Part shown: positions 25,944 through 34,832 of the stretch, piece after piece | Numbering within the stretch: the first letter of the stretch is position 1 | Layout of the letters: each line of letters opens with the position of its first letter | NCBI RefSeq assembly: GCF_041245805.1 | Contig: NZ_CP162490.1 | Coordinates: forward strand, 1,527,001-1,591,000 | Direction: 5' to 3' | Length of the DNA: 64,000 bases | Source of the DNA: Xanthomonas sp. DAR 34887 | GTDB lineage: Bacteria > Pseudomonadota > Gammaproteobacteria > Xanthomonadales > Xanthomonadaceae | The notes under the pieces: model-generated | What the model was told of the DNA's origin: nothing | Databases searched by the model: none | Seen by the model: only the letters and a program-made list of their open reading frames with translations | Made by a program: the position numbers and the translations under genes

Positions 25944-28433
25944 TCAACGCGCGGCGGCGGGGGGCGCCTGCGCGGTGGTTTCGATCAGGTGGACGGCGCC
26001 GATGGCGTAGTACGGGCCGTTGATGCGGGCGGTGGAACGCAGGCACAGGTCGTGCGTTCCGGTTTGCTTGGGCAGCGGCGCTTCCAGCGAGAACTGCTCG
26101 CCCAGGACCTTGCCGCCCGGCAGCGGGATCCGCGCCAGCAGCTTGCCCTTGCAGTCGCCCAGGCGCACTTCCAGTTCGCCGTGCGCGGTCTTGGCCGGGT
26201 ACTGCTTGACCTTGACCTGCTCGTGCGCCAGTCCGAAGTTGCGCGCCAGCCGCGCCGCATCGATACGGATGCTGGCGATGCCGTCCAGGCGCGCGTCGGC
26301 GTAGCGCCAGCAACTGCCGAACAGGTCGATGTTGAACACCGGCGTGTCCTTGCCCGGCATGTCCGGCAGCAGCGGCACGCGCAGACCCAGGCCGCCGTCG
26401 CCGCACGAGCCCAGGCCCTGGGTGTCGCGGCTGAGCAGGCCGGGGCGGTCGAGGATGCGGGTGCGCGGTGCGGCCAGCACGCTGCCGTCGTCGGCGAAGG
26501 TGGCGGCGCGCACGGTGACCGGCAGGGTCACCTCGAACGGCTTGGCGTAGCGCGGCGAATCGGCCTTGGGTTCGCTGCCGTCGGTGGTGTAGCGGAAGCT
26601 GCCGAACTTGGCCTGGTTGCCGAGCACGATCGTGGCCTTGCCGCTGTCCAGCGCGGCGTTGTCGCCGCCCTGGATGACGACGTCCGGCGCGAACGCGCCG
26701 TCGCCGTAGTCGATGCCGAGCGCGCGGTAGCGGTTGAGCTGCGCCGGCAGGCGCTGCACGAAGCCGTCCCAGCCGCGCACGGACATCGGCGACCACGCCG
26801 CCTCGGCCAGCGCGCCCAGACGCGGGAACAGCGCATGGTCGATATGCCAGGCGGAGGGAATATATTCGGCCCACAGCGCGGCCTGCGCGCCGAGCACGTG
26901 CTTGGCTTCCTCGGCGTTGAGCGCGGCCGGGACCGGGTCGAACTCGTAGACCTTCTGCAGCGGCAGCACCGCCAGCCGGCCGTTGGGCTCGTCGTTGCGC
27001 GCGCTCTGCAGGTTGTCCAGGTACAGCCAGCCGGCCGGCACCAGCACCACGTCGTGGCCCTGCCTGGCCGCGGCCACGGCGCCGTCGACGCCGCGCCAGG
27101 ACATCACCGACGCGCTGGCGGGCAGGCCGCCTTCCAGGATCTCGTCCCAGCCGATCAGGCGCCGGTCGTGTTTGGTCAGGTAATCGGACAGCTGCTGGTT
27201 GAACCAGCCCTGCATCGCGTGCGCGTCCTTGATCCCCAGCTTGCGCATCTGCGCGCGCACCGCCGGCGAACGCTCCCACTGGTCCTTGACCGCTTCGTCG
27301 CCACCGATGTGGATGTACTGCGAGGGGAACAGCTGCAGCACTTCGTCGAGCACGCCCTGGATGAAGGCCATGCTCTTTTCGTCGGTGTCGAACAGGTAGG
27401 GATTGACGCCCCAGTCCACCGACACCTTCGGCCGCTGCTTGGTGACGCCGACCAGCTCCGGGTACGCCGCGACCGCCGCCTGCGCGTGCCCGGGCATGTC
27501 CAGCTCCGGCACGATGGTGATATGCCGCTCGGCGGCGTAGGCGACCAGATCGCGGATCTGGTCCTGGGTGTAGAAACCGCCGTAGCGGTCGGGCACGCCC
27601 TGCGTGCCGGCACCGGGCGGGGTGCGCCAGGCGCCGATCTCGGTGAGCTTGGGATAGCGCTTGATCTCGATGCGCCAGCCTTGGTCGTCGGTCAGGTGCA
27701 GGTGCAGCACGTTGAGCTTGTGCTCGGCCATCGCGTCGATGACGTGCTTGACCGTGTCCGGGCCGTGGAAGTGGCGGGCCACGTCGAGCAGCAGGCCGCG
27801 CCAGCCGAAGCGCGGCCAGTCGCGGATCTTGACCTCGGGCACGTCCACTTCGCCCTTGCCCGCGTCGGGGGTGAGCAACTGCCAGGCGCTCATCGCGCCG
27901 TAGAACAGGCCGCGCTCGTCGCGCGCCTGGATCAGCATGGTGCTGCCGTCCACATCCAGCCCGTAGCCTTCCGGCGCTTCCACCGGGGCATTGGGGTTCA
28001 TCTGCAGGCGGATGGCGCCGTTGGCCGGGATGGTCTCGGCGCGCACCTCCAGCGACAGGCCGCGGGTCTTTTCCAGCAGCGTGGCCAGTTGCCGGGCCAC
28101 GCGCATGGCCGGCTCGTCGTCGGTGGGCACCGACAGCGTGCTGCCGGTGCCGATGGTCAGCGTGGCGCTGCCGCGCTTGACCTGCGCCGGTGCCGGAATC
28201 AGCGGCAACGGCGCGCTGTTCTCCGGCTTCGGTGCCGCCGGTGCCGGTGCCGGCGCGGGCGCCGGCTTGGCCGTGTCCGCGGCGGCGGGGGCGTCGCGGT
28301 TGCAGCCGCTCAGCACGGCAGTGAGGGCGAACAGGGCAAAGCCCAGCCACGTGGTGCGGGAAGCCGCCGTGACGCGCGCGGGGGCGGTCGTCGGGCGGTG
28401 CGGCGTACGGGGGCGTTTACCCACTGCAATCAT
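25944..28433 (-). CDS. nixG: GH20 beta-N-acetylhexosaminidase NixG (lipoprotein)
   Basis: 829 residues. A positively charged N-terminus is followed by FALFALTAVLSGC, a lipobox with Cys about residue 44, so it is lipid-anchored in the envelope. A long Ala/Pro linker precedes the GH20 domain 2 fold and barrel; the catalytic pair is in I-H-I-G-G-D-E-A-V. The C-terminal part resembles chitobiase carbohydrate-binding modules. It should release terminal beta-GlcNAc from N-glycan antennae or from chitobiose. It lies 40 bases after nixF and 16 before nixH. Confidence 0.9.
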   Translation of the reverse strand: MIAVGKRPRTPHRPTTAPARVTAASRTTWLGFALFALTAVLSGCNRDAPAAADTAKPAPAPAPAPAAPKPENSAPLPLIPAPAQVKRGSATLTIGTGSTLSVPTDDEPAMRVARQLATLLEKTRGLSLEVRAETIPANGAIRLQMNPNAPVEAPEGYGLDVDGSTMLIQARDERGLFYGAMSAWQLLTPDAGKGEVDVPEVKIRDWPRFGWRGLLLDVARHFHGPDTVKHVIDAMAEHKLNVLHLHLTDDQGWRIEIKRYPKLTEIGAWRTPPGAGTQGVPDRYGGFYTQDQIRDLVAYAAERHITIVPELDMPGHAQAAVAAYPELVGVTKQRPKVSVDWGVNPYLFDTDEKSMAFIQGVLDEVLQLFPSQYIHIGGDEAVKDQWERSPAVRAQMRKLGIKDAHAMQGWFNQQLSDYLTKHDRRLIGWDEILEGGLPASASVMSWRGVDGAVAAARQGHDVVLVPAGWLYLDNLQSARNDEPNGRLAVLPLQKVYEFDPVPAALNAEEAKHVLGAQAALWAEYIPSAWHIDHALFPRLGALAEAAWSPMSVRGWDGFVQRLPAQLNRYRALGIDYGDGAFAPDVVIQGGDNAALDSGKATIVLGNQAKFGSFRYTTDGSEPKADSPRYAKPFEVTLPVTVRAATFADDGSVLAAPRTRILDRPGLLSRDTQGLGSCGDGGLGLRVPLLPDMPGKDTPVFNIDLFGSCWRYADARLDGIASIRIDAARLARNFGLAHEQVKVKQYPAKTAHGELEVRLGDCKGKLLARIPLPGGKVLGEQFSLEAPLPKQTGTHDLCLRSTARINGPYYAIGAVHLIETTAQAPPAAAR

Positions 28434-28473
28434 GCTGTCTGTCTCGTGCTTTCCGGACCCCTATCGTAGTGGA

Positions 28474-29529
28474 TCAGCGCGACGCGGTCGGCAGCTCGTC
28501 CCACACCTTCGGATCCTCGGCGCCCAGCACCCAGCAGCTGAAGCCTTCCAGGCCGTATTCCTTGACCAGGTCGTAACGTGCGCGGAAGCTGCGCGCGTCC
28601 GGGCGGAACACCCACTCGCGCATGTCGTCGCGGTAGAAGTAGAACCACGACTCCTGCTCCTGCGCATCCCATTGCACGGTGGCGTTCTGCTCGATCGCCA
28701 GCGGGAAGGATTCGTCGGCGTCGATGTAGTCGGCGGAGATGTTGGACGCTTCGGTGCCGTCGGCCTTGACCGGGTTGCCGGTGTACCAGCGGTAGCCGTA
28801 GGTGGCGATGCCCAGCGACAGCTTGTCCTTCGGCACCTGGGTCAGCGCGTAGTCCAGGTGCTTCTTCATCCACACCATGCCGTCGACCGGGCCGGGCGTG
28901 GTCCAGCGGGTGTGCTGGTCGTAGGTCATCAGGCTGACCAGGTCCACCGCCTGGCCGAGCGCCTTGAGGTCATAGGCGCCGCGCCAGTATTCCCACATCC
29001 ACTTGGAGAACTGCCCGCCTTCGGCATAGCCCGGCGCGTTCGGCACCACCGCCACCGACATCTTCAGGCCGGCCTTGTGCAACGCGTCGGCGGTCTGCTT
29101 GACCATCAGCGTGTAGGCGTCGCGGTCGGTCCAGGCGATGTTCTCGAAATCGAACTGGAAGCCGTAGTAGCCGTGCTTTTTGCCGTGGATCAGCAGCGCG
29201 GCGATCATGCGCTTCTTCGCATCCTCGTCGTGCATCAGCTTGTGGAAGCCGTCGCGGCCGGTGGTCATCGACAGGATTGGCATCACCCGCAGCTGCTTGC
29301 GCTTGGCGATGTCGTAGATGTACGCATTGGGGGTGCCGTTGACCAGGCCGTTCTGGTCCACGCCGTACCAGGTCGGCACCACCACGTCGATCTTGTCGAC
29401 GTTGGCCAGGAACGAGTTGGTCGACTTCTGCGTGCCCATCAAATAGAACAGCGCGGTCGGGTTCTTGGCCATGGCCGGAGCGCAGACCATGGACAGGGCG
29501 AGCAGCAGCCCGGCGAATCGCTTCATCAT
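28474..29529 (-). CDS. nixF: GH18 endo-beta-N-acetylglucosaminidase-like NixF
   Basis: 351 residues with a signal peptide (MMKRFAGLLLALSMVCAPAMA). The GH18 barrel has G-F-Q-F-D-F-E-N-I-A-W as the catalytic DxE motif, and the product-side motif L-V-S-L-M-T-Y-D-Q-H is also present. It probably cleaves the chitobiose core (ENGase-type) or chitin-like oligosaccharides. In the X. campestris cluster the GH18 member holds the same place. The start is the first of two ATG codons, 14 bases after the nixE stop. Confidence 0.87.
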   Translation of the reverse strand: MMKRFAGLLLALSMVCAPAMAKNPTALFYLMGTQKSTNSFLANVDKIDVVVPTWYGVDQNGLVNGTPNAYIYDIAKRKQLRVMPILSMTTGRDGFHKLMHDEDAKKRMIAALLIHGKKHGYYGFQFDFENIAWTDRDAYTLMVKQTADALHKAGLKMSVAVVPNAPGYAEGGQFSKWMWEYWRGAYDLKALGQAVDLVSLMTYDQHTRWTTPGPVDGMVWMKKHLDYALTQVPKDKLSLGIATYGYRWYTGNPVKADGTEASNISADYIDADESFPLAIEQNATVQWDAQEQESWFYFYRDDMREWVFRPDARSFRARYDLVKEYGLEGFSCWVLGAEDPKVWDELPTASR

Positions 29530-29543
29530 CGGGGGAATATCCG

Positions 29544-31238
29544 TCAGCGGGTGGAAGTGGGGGAGGACAGGTCGATGCGGAACACGTAGGCGTGTTCGCC
29601 GACGGGCTTGGCCGGCAGGGTCAGGTGCAGGCCGTCGGCGCGCTGTTCGAACGGCACCTTCTTGCCGGTGGCGAGCAGGGTCACGCCGCGCACGCCGTCG
29701 GCGGGCGTCAGCGAACGGATCACCGCCTTGCCGCCGGCCGGCCAGCCCAGCTCGATCGCGTACAGCGCGCCGTGGCCGGTGGTGAAGCGGAAATCCTCGG
29801 CGGTATAGGGCTTGGTCTTGGTGTCCTGGAAGGTGCCGCCGACCACTTCGGTCGGGCCTTCGCCGTAGGTGCGCCACGGCTGGCTGTCGTAGATCGCCTC
29901 GCCGTTGGTCTTCAGCCACTTGCCGATCGACAGCAGGATGTCGCGCTCGGTGTCGGGGATCGAGCCGTCGGCGCGCGGGCCGATGTTGAGCATCAGGTTG
30001 CCGTTCTTGCTGACCACGTCCACCAGCATGTGCACGATGAAGGTCGGGGTCTTGTAGGTGTCGTTCTCCACATAGCCCCACGACGCGTTGCTGACCGAGG
30101 TGTCGGTCTGCCAATGCGTCGAATGGATGCCGGTGAGCTGGCCGCGCTCGATGTCCAGCGTACCGGCGCCTTCCGCGAACGCGCCGAGCTTGTAGTTCAC
30201 CACCACCCCGTCGCCGCGCGCGGCGCCGTGGTTGTAGTAGTACGACAGCATGGTCGGCAGGGTGCTACGGAACGTCGGGTGCGCGATCCACCAGTCGAAG
30301 TAGATCAGCTCCGGGTCGTAGCGGTCGATCAGCTCGGTGGTGCGCGCCAGCCAGTCGTCCAGCCACGCCTGCGACACCGGCGTCCAGTCGTTGGCGACGT
30401 CGGCGTCGTCCTTGCCGCGCAGGCGGAGTTGCGCCGGGCCGTACAGGCCGGCGTAGCGCGGATCGTTGACGTCCGAGTCGAAGGTGCGGCCGCCGTCGAA
30501 GAACCAGTTGTGCTCGGCGCGGTGCGAGGACAGGCCGAAGTGCATGCCTTGCGCGCGGATCGCCTTGGACAGCTCGCCGATCACGTCGCGCTTGGGACCC
30601 ATCTTGGTCGCGGTCCAGTCCGACAGCTGCGAGTCGTACATCGCGAAGCCGTCGTGGTGTTCGGCCACCGGCACCACATAGCGCGCGCCGGCATCGCGGA
30701 ACAGCTTGGCCCAGCCCTGCGGGTCGAACTTGGGCGCAGTGAACAGCGGGATCAGGTCCTTGTAGCCGAAGCTGGACTGCGGACCGTATTTTTCGCGGTG
30801 GTGCGCGTAGTCCTGGCTCTCCCTGGTATCGGGTTGGTACATGTTGCGCGAGTACCACTCGTTGCCGAAGGCCGGCACCGAGAACACGCCCCAGTGGATG
30901 AAGATGCCGAATTTGGCGTTGTCGTACCAGCCGGGCGAACGGTAGCTCTTCAGCGAGGTCCAGTCCGGGCGGAACGGCCCCTTGCGCGCGCCGGCCTCGG
31001 CTTCGCGCACCAGCCGCGCACGTTCGGGCGCGTACTTGGCGGTGGCCTGCAGCCACTGCTGGTCGATCTGTTCGGGGCTGAGGGTGGTGGCGGTGGGCGC
31101 GGTCGGCGACGGCGCATCCGCGGCGCAGGCGGGCATGGCCGCCAACGCGAGAATGAGGGAAAAGCTGCTTGCCAGAGTCTTGCGTACAGCTCCGGCGTGG
31201 CGGGATCGGTCCGCGCGCAGGCGGGTCTCGGACGTCAT
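29544..31238 (-). CDS. nixE: GH29 alpha-L-fucosidase NixE
   Basis: 564 residues with a long n-region and hydrophobic segment (SSFSLILALAAMPACAA) that is a signal peptide; the Cys suggests a possible lipobox-like but atypical site. The GH29 barrel shows FGIFIHWGVFSVPAFGNEWY, and the nucleophile is the Asp in E-L-I-Y-F-D-W-W-I. It should take alpha-linked fucose from the N-glycan core or antenna. It is the first hydrolase gene of the cluster, downstream of the receptor gene and a strong terminator-like hairpin. Confidence 0.9.
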   Translation of the reverse strand: MTSETRLRADRSRHAGAVRKTLASSFSLILALAAMPACAADAPSPTAPTATTLSPEQIDQQWLQATAKYAPERARLVREAEAGARKGPFRPDWTSLKSYRSPGWYDNAKFGIFIHWGVFSVPAFGNEWYSRNMYQPDTRESQDYAHHREKYGPQSSFGYKDLIPLFTAPKFDPQGWAKLFRDAGARYVVPVAEHHDGFAMYDSQLSDWTATKMGPKRDVIGELSKAIRAQGMHFGLSSHRAEHNWFFDGGRTFDSDVNDPRYAGLYGPAQLRLRGKDDADVANDWTPVSQAWLDDWLARTTELIDRYDPELIYFDWWIAHPTFRSTLPTMLSYYYNHGAARGDGVVVNYKLGAFAEGAGTLDIERGQLTGIHSTHWQTDTSVSNASWGYVENDTYKTPTFIVHMLVDVVSKNGNLMLNIGPRADGSIPDTERDILLSIGKWLKTNGEAIYDSQPWRTYGEGPTEVVGGTFQDTKTKPYTAEDFRFTTGHGALYAIELGWPAGGKAVIRSLTPADGVRGVTLLATGKKVPFEQRADGLHLTLPAKPVGEHAYVFRIDLSSPTSTR

Positions 31239-31290
31239 GGAACTGCACTCCTCTTGAGAAAACGCGATGCCGGCGCAACCAGCCGCCGGG

Positions 31291-31331
31291 CAAAAAAAGG
31301 GCGCGCCACCGTGGAGGGTCGGTGGCGCGCC
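31291..31331 (-). terminator. Strong terminator between receptor and nixE
   Basis: On the minus strand a perfect 11-bp stem, GGCGCGCCACC with its complement, a 10-base loop and then seven U. It lies just after the receptor stop codon (31341) and before nixE, so it should limit read-through from the receptor transcript into the hydrolase operon. Confidence 0.85.
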
Positions 31332-31340
31332 AGTCCTACA

Positions 31341-33959
31341 TCAGAACTTGAAGTTCAGCTGCGCCTGGTAGCCGCGGCCGTTCTTGTACATGCCGATCGG
31401 CGCGTACTTGACCTCGTTGTACCAGTAGTACGTGGAGTCGAGCAGGTTGGTGGCGCTGACGCTGACGCTCATCCAGTCGTTGATCTCGTACGAAGCGGTC
31501 AGGTCCAGCTGCTTGTACTCGTCGGTGAACACGTTCGAGTCCAGGCGGCCGATCTGGGTGAAGTACTTGGAGCGGTAGCTGTAGTTGACCCGCACCATCC
31601 ACGGACCGTTTTCCCAATACGGGATCACGTTGTAGGTGTTGCGCGACAGGTACGGCAGGTTCAGGCCGTCCTCGGAGCTGGACTCGGCGTAGGTGTAGTT
31701 CGCCTGCAGACCGAAGCCGTAGCCGAACGCCTGCTGGTAGTTCAGCGACGCGCCCTTGACCTTGGCACCGGTGGCGTTGACCGGACGGGTCACGCTGTAC
31801 GGCTGGTTGACGATGCCGTTGGTCGGGTCGCTGAGGATCTCGGTGGTGGTGGTGCTGACGATGTAGGAGCTGATGTCGCGGTAGAACACTTCGGCCGACA
31901 GCATGCTGGACGGGGCGAAGTACCATTCGGCGGCCAGGTCGTAATTGGTCGACTGGTACGGCTTCAGGTCCGGATTACCGCCGCTGGCGGTCAGGTCGCC
32001 GCTGGTGCTGTTGAGCGAGAACGAACCGGCCAGGTCGCTGTAGCGCGGGCGTGCCATCACCTTGGCCGCAGAGAAGCGCAGCACCTTGGTGTCGTCCAGG
32101 TCATAGGCGATGTTGAAGCTGGGCAGCGGCTTCTTGTACTCGTTGCTGACCTGCTCGAAGGTGTAGGTCGTGCCGCCATCGTTGGTCTGGTAGTACTGCG
32201 ACTTGTCCTTGGTATCGGCGTAACGCAGGCCGATGTTGCCGCGGAACTTGCCGGCTTCGAAGTTCATCTGCGCGTACAGGTCGCTGGTGATTTCCTTGAC
32301 GTCGTAGATCTGGCCGTACTTGGGCGTCAGCGCCGCCTGCGGCAGCGACTTCAGGTACTTGAGGACCGAGTTGAGGTTGGCGGTCGGCCAGTTGACCAGG
32401 TCGCCGCTGGCGCCCAGGCCGTCATACAGGCCGCTCGGCGTGGTGCCCGGGCTGAAGTCGGTCAGCAACACGTCCTGGTTGGCGAAGATCGCATTGCCGC
32501 GCGAGTTCTGGCCGTTGTCGTGGTTGATGTACTTGTAGCCCACCAGCACCTTGTTGAACGGGCCCCATTGCAGATCGCGGGCCGCATCGAACTGGAAGTA
32601 CTTCTCCTTGTCCTCGGTGGTGGTGTACTCGACGCCGCCGGCCTGCTGGCCGGACGCCAGGCCCCAGTTGGACGCGCTGTTGTTGTCGTAGGTGACGCCG
32701 GTGTGGCTGCCGTCGTAGTTGAAGTTGTAGCCGCCGTCCTGCAGCAGGAACTTCATCAGGTACTCGGGGTTCTTGCCGCCGGTGGCCTTGGTGGTGCCGG
32801 CCTGGGTGGTGAACACCCAGTTGTCGCCATACCAGTCGTGGCGCAGGTTCACGCTCTTGGTGGTGACGGTGCTTTCGCGGTAGTTGGTGTCGAGCTGGGC
32901 ATAGGGCTGGCCGGCGGCGCCGTCGGTAACGGTGCCGGAGGTGATGTAGCCGTTCTCGACATTGGCGCTGGTGACCTTCTTCAGATCGTCGTTACAGGCC
33001 GGACAAACGTAGCGCGATTCGCTGAAGTTGTTGTACTTGCCCTTGATGTAGATGCCGGTCAGGTTGAACTCGTTCTGCTCGTTCGGCTTCCACTGCAGCG
33101 CGCCCTGCAGGCCGTTGCGCTCGCGGGTCTGCTGGAAGTAGGCGCTGTTGATGCCGGCCGGAACCTTGGCAGTAGCAACGTTACCACCGTCGCCCGTGAC
33201 ATTGGCGGTGGCGGGGATATTGGCGCCGGTGGTATAGCCGAAGAACTCGATACCGGCGCGCGAGATGTCCTGCTTGTCGTGCGTGGCGGAGATCAACGCA
33301 CCGAAGGTCTCGTCGTCGTTCTTCCAGCTCCACAGCGCCGAACCGCGCGGGTTGCCTTCTTCCGAGCGGTCGTTGTAGTTGTAGCCGACCGAGCCGCGGA
33401 TGGTGTTCTTCGGCAGGTCCAGCGGCTTGCGGGTGTGCACGATCACGGTGCCGCCGATCGAGCCTTCGTCGATGCGCGCTTCCGGAGTCTTGTAGACCTC
33501 CATCAGGCCGATGATTTCCGGCGACAGCAGGGTGTAGTTGAAGGTACGGCCGCTGGTGTCGGACGGGTTGCCGCCCCAGTCGCCCGAAGCGATGGTCTGG
33601 CCGTTGAGCAGCACGCGGTTCAGCGCCGGATCGGTGCCGTTGATGCTGACCTTCTCGCCTTCGCCGAACTGGCGGTCCACGCTGATGCCCGGCAGGTGCG
33701 CCAGCGACTCGGCGGCGTTGGTGTCGGGGAACTTGCCGATGTCCTCGGCGCTGATCGCGTCGACGATGGAGTTGGCCGAGCGCTTGACCGCCTGGCTCTT
33801 CTCCAGCGAGGCGCGGTAGCCGGTGACGGTGATGGTGTCCAGTTCCTGGACGTTCTTCGATTCTGCGCTGGAAGCGGTCGCTTCCTGCGCCATAGCATTA
33901 CCGGACAGGTACAGCGCGGCCATGATGCTGATGGCTAACGTGGTGGTGCGGCTATTCAT
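31341..33959 (-). CDS. TonB-dependent receptor of the nix locus
   Basis: 872 residues, Caulobacter-type TonB-dependent receptor. There is a signal peptide (MNSRTTTLAISIMAALYLSGNAMAQ), a TonB box-like LDTITVTGYRASLEKSQ, a plug (ISAEDIGKFPDTNAAESL, then ISVDRQFGEGEKVSINGTDP and EARIDEGSIGGTVIVHTRKP) and a barrel ending in a terminal Phe. Such receptors import sugars or glycans. Its place directly upstream of nixE supports import of N-glycan fragments. An operator-like palindrome lies about 425 bases upstream (34381). Expression is likely induced by GlcNAc or related sugars, which is inference. Confidence 0.9.
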   Translation of the reverse strand: MNSRTTTLAISIMAALYLSGNAMAQEATASSAESKNVQELDTITVTGYRASLEKSQAVKRSANSIVDAISAEDIGKFPDTNAAESLAHLPGISVDRQFGEGEKVSINGTDPALNRVLLNGQTIASGDWGGNPSDTSGRTFNYTLLSPEIIGLMEVYKTPEARIDEGSIGGTVIVHTRKPLDLPKNTIRGSVGYNYNDRSEEGNPRGSALWSWKNDDETFGALISATHDKQDISRAGIEFFGYTTGANIPATANVTGDGGNVATAKVPAGINSAYFQQTRERNGLQGALQWKPNEQNEFNLTGIYIKGKYNNFSESRYVCPACNDDLKKVTSANVENGYITSGTVTDGAAGQPYAQLDTNYRESTVTTKSVNLRHDWYGDNWVFTTQAGTTKATGGKNPEYLMKFLLQDGGYNFNYDGSHTGVTYDNNSASNWGLASGQQAGGVEYTTTEDKEKYFQFDAARDLQWGPFNKVLVGYKYINHDNGQNSRGNAIFANQDVLLTDFSPGTTPSGLYDGLGASGDLVNWPTANLNSVLKYLKSLPQAALTPKYGQIYDVKEITSDLYAQMNFEAGKFRGNIGLRYADTKDKSQYYQTNDGGTTYTFEQVSNEYKKPLPSFNIAYDLDDTKVLRFSAAKVMARPRYSDLAGSFSLNSTSGDLTASGGNPDLKPYQSTNYDLAAEWYFAPSSMLSAEVFYRDISSYIVSTTTTEILSDPTNGIVNQPYSVTRPVNATGAKVKGASLNYQQAFGYGFGLQANYTYAESSSEDGLNLPYLSRNTYNVIPYWENGPWMVRVNYSYRSKYFTQIGRLDSNVFTDEYKQLDLTASYEINDWMSVSVSATNLLDSTYYWYNEVKYAPIGMYKNGRGYQAQLNFKF

Positions 33960-34380
33960 TGGCTAAACCTCTGGGTTAGTACATGGGCATGAGGTGCCAA
34001 CCGATGTTCCGGCGTGCTGGCCGCTGCCCGGCCTGTTGATTGCGCGACACCTTGCGGTGGCTGCGCGGATCGCGTTCGGTGCGCGTCGTCCGGTCGTTGA
34101 CGCGGAAGTAGCCGGCCGGCGGCACCGAGGCGCCGGTCCTTCCTTGTTTCCTGTGGCAAAACCAAATACAGCAAGCAGTGCATGTCCTGATGTTGCGTGC
34201 TCGCCAGGAGTCCTGGCGGCAGTGGCAAGCGGTCCGCCTTCCATTGCGGGCGCGCGCCGTAGGACGGCTTCGGTACGCGCTGCCGTGACGCCGGACCTGC
34301 AGTCGCTGCCTGGTCCGAGGTCCGAACGTGCCATGTCTCGAAGCTGTAAAAATTTGTGTGATCCGAGTCTGTAATGGCCC

Positions 34381-34394
34381 TGACAGCGTTGTCA
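34381..34394 (-). promoter_or_regulatory. LacI-type operator for receptor/nix side
   Basis: TGACAGCGTTGTCA, a 14-bp near-palindrome with CG at its centre as in LacI-family operators. On the minus strand it overlaps a TTGACA -35 hexamer (34395-34390), so a bound repressor would block the receptor promoter. It resembles the TGACARCGYTGTCA motif I recall for LacI-type GlcNAc regulators in gammaproteobacteria. Confidence 0.6.
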
Positions 34395-34748
34395 ACACAT
34401 GCTTCACATAATTTTGACAACTGTCGATGCAATTGCGGCCAAAGTGCGCCGCGATGTCTTGCGGGCGGTCACAGCTGCTGGACGTATGTATTTGTCTACG
34501 AAGGAAATTGTGCGGTGGGCAGAATCAAAGATTGGATTTGTTGTCACATCTGCAAAGGGGCCACCAATCCCGGCCGGCAACAGGCGTTCCCGGCACTTTT
34601 GTGCATTGCGGCGAACTTTTTGCGACGGCTGTTTACTGGTGGACAGCGCTGTGGGGCATGGGCGGGATCCATTCGAACAGGGACGACGACGCTACGATCA
34701 CTTATGGTGGAGCGAATGAAAGAAGGACGAGACTTGACGAATTCATCT

Positions 34749-34762
34749 TGACAACGTTGTCA
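34749..34762 (+). promoter_or_regulatory. LacI-type operator for sugar kinase side
   Basis: TGACAACGTTGTCA, a perfect 14-bp palindrome whose first bases overlap a TTGACA -35 (34748-34753) upstream of the kinase gene. Same motif as at 34381, in the same intergenic region, implying one regulator for both directions. Confidence 0.65.
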
Positions 34763-34832
34763 GCGTGGTCCGACACTCGATCGATCAACAGGCCAGTCGG
34801 CGTGCGCCCTGAGGGGTGCAACGGGAGAATAC

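Larger units (their letters stand above)
33960..34832. other. Divergent regulatory region of the nix locus
   Basis: About 870 bases without a supportable gene, between the receptor (minus) and the sugar kinase (plus). It contains two matching palindromic operators (34381 and 34749) at TTGACA elements facing away from each other, plus a shorter dyad TGACAACTGTCG at 34415. The length points to long untranslated leaders. Confidence 0.6.

Noticed and set aside
29592..33938. Plus-strand frame of 1448 codons
   Set aside because: Antisense to nixE and the receptor, low-complexity, with no ribosome site or family; a shadow of real genes.
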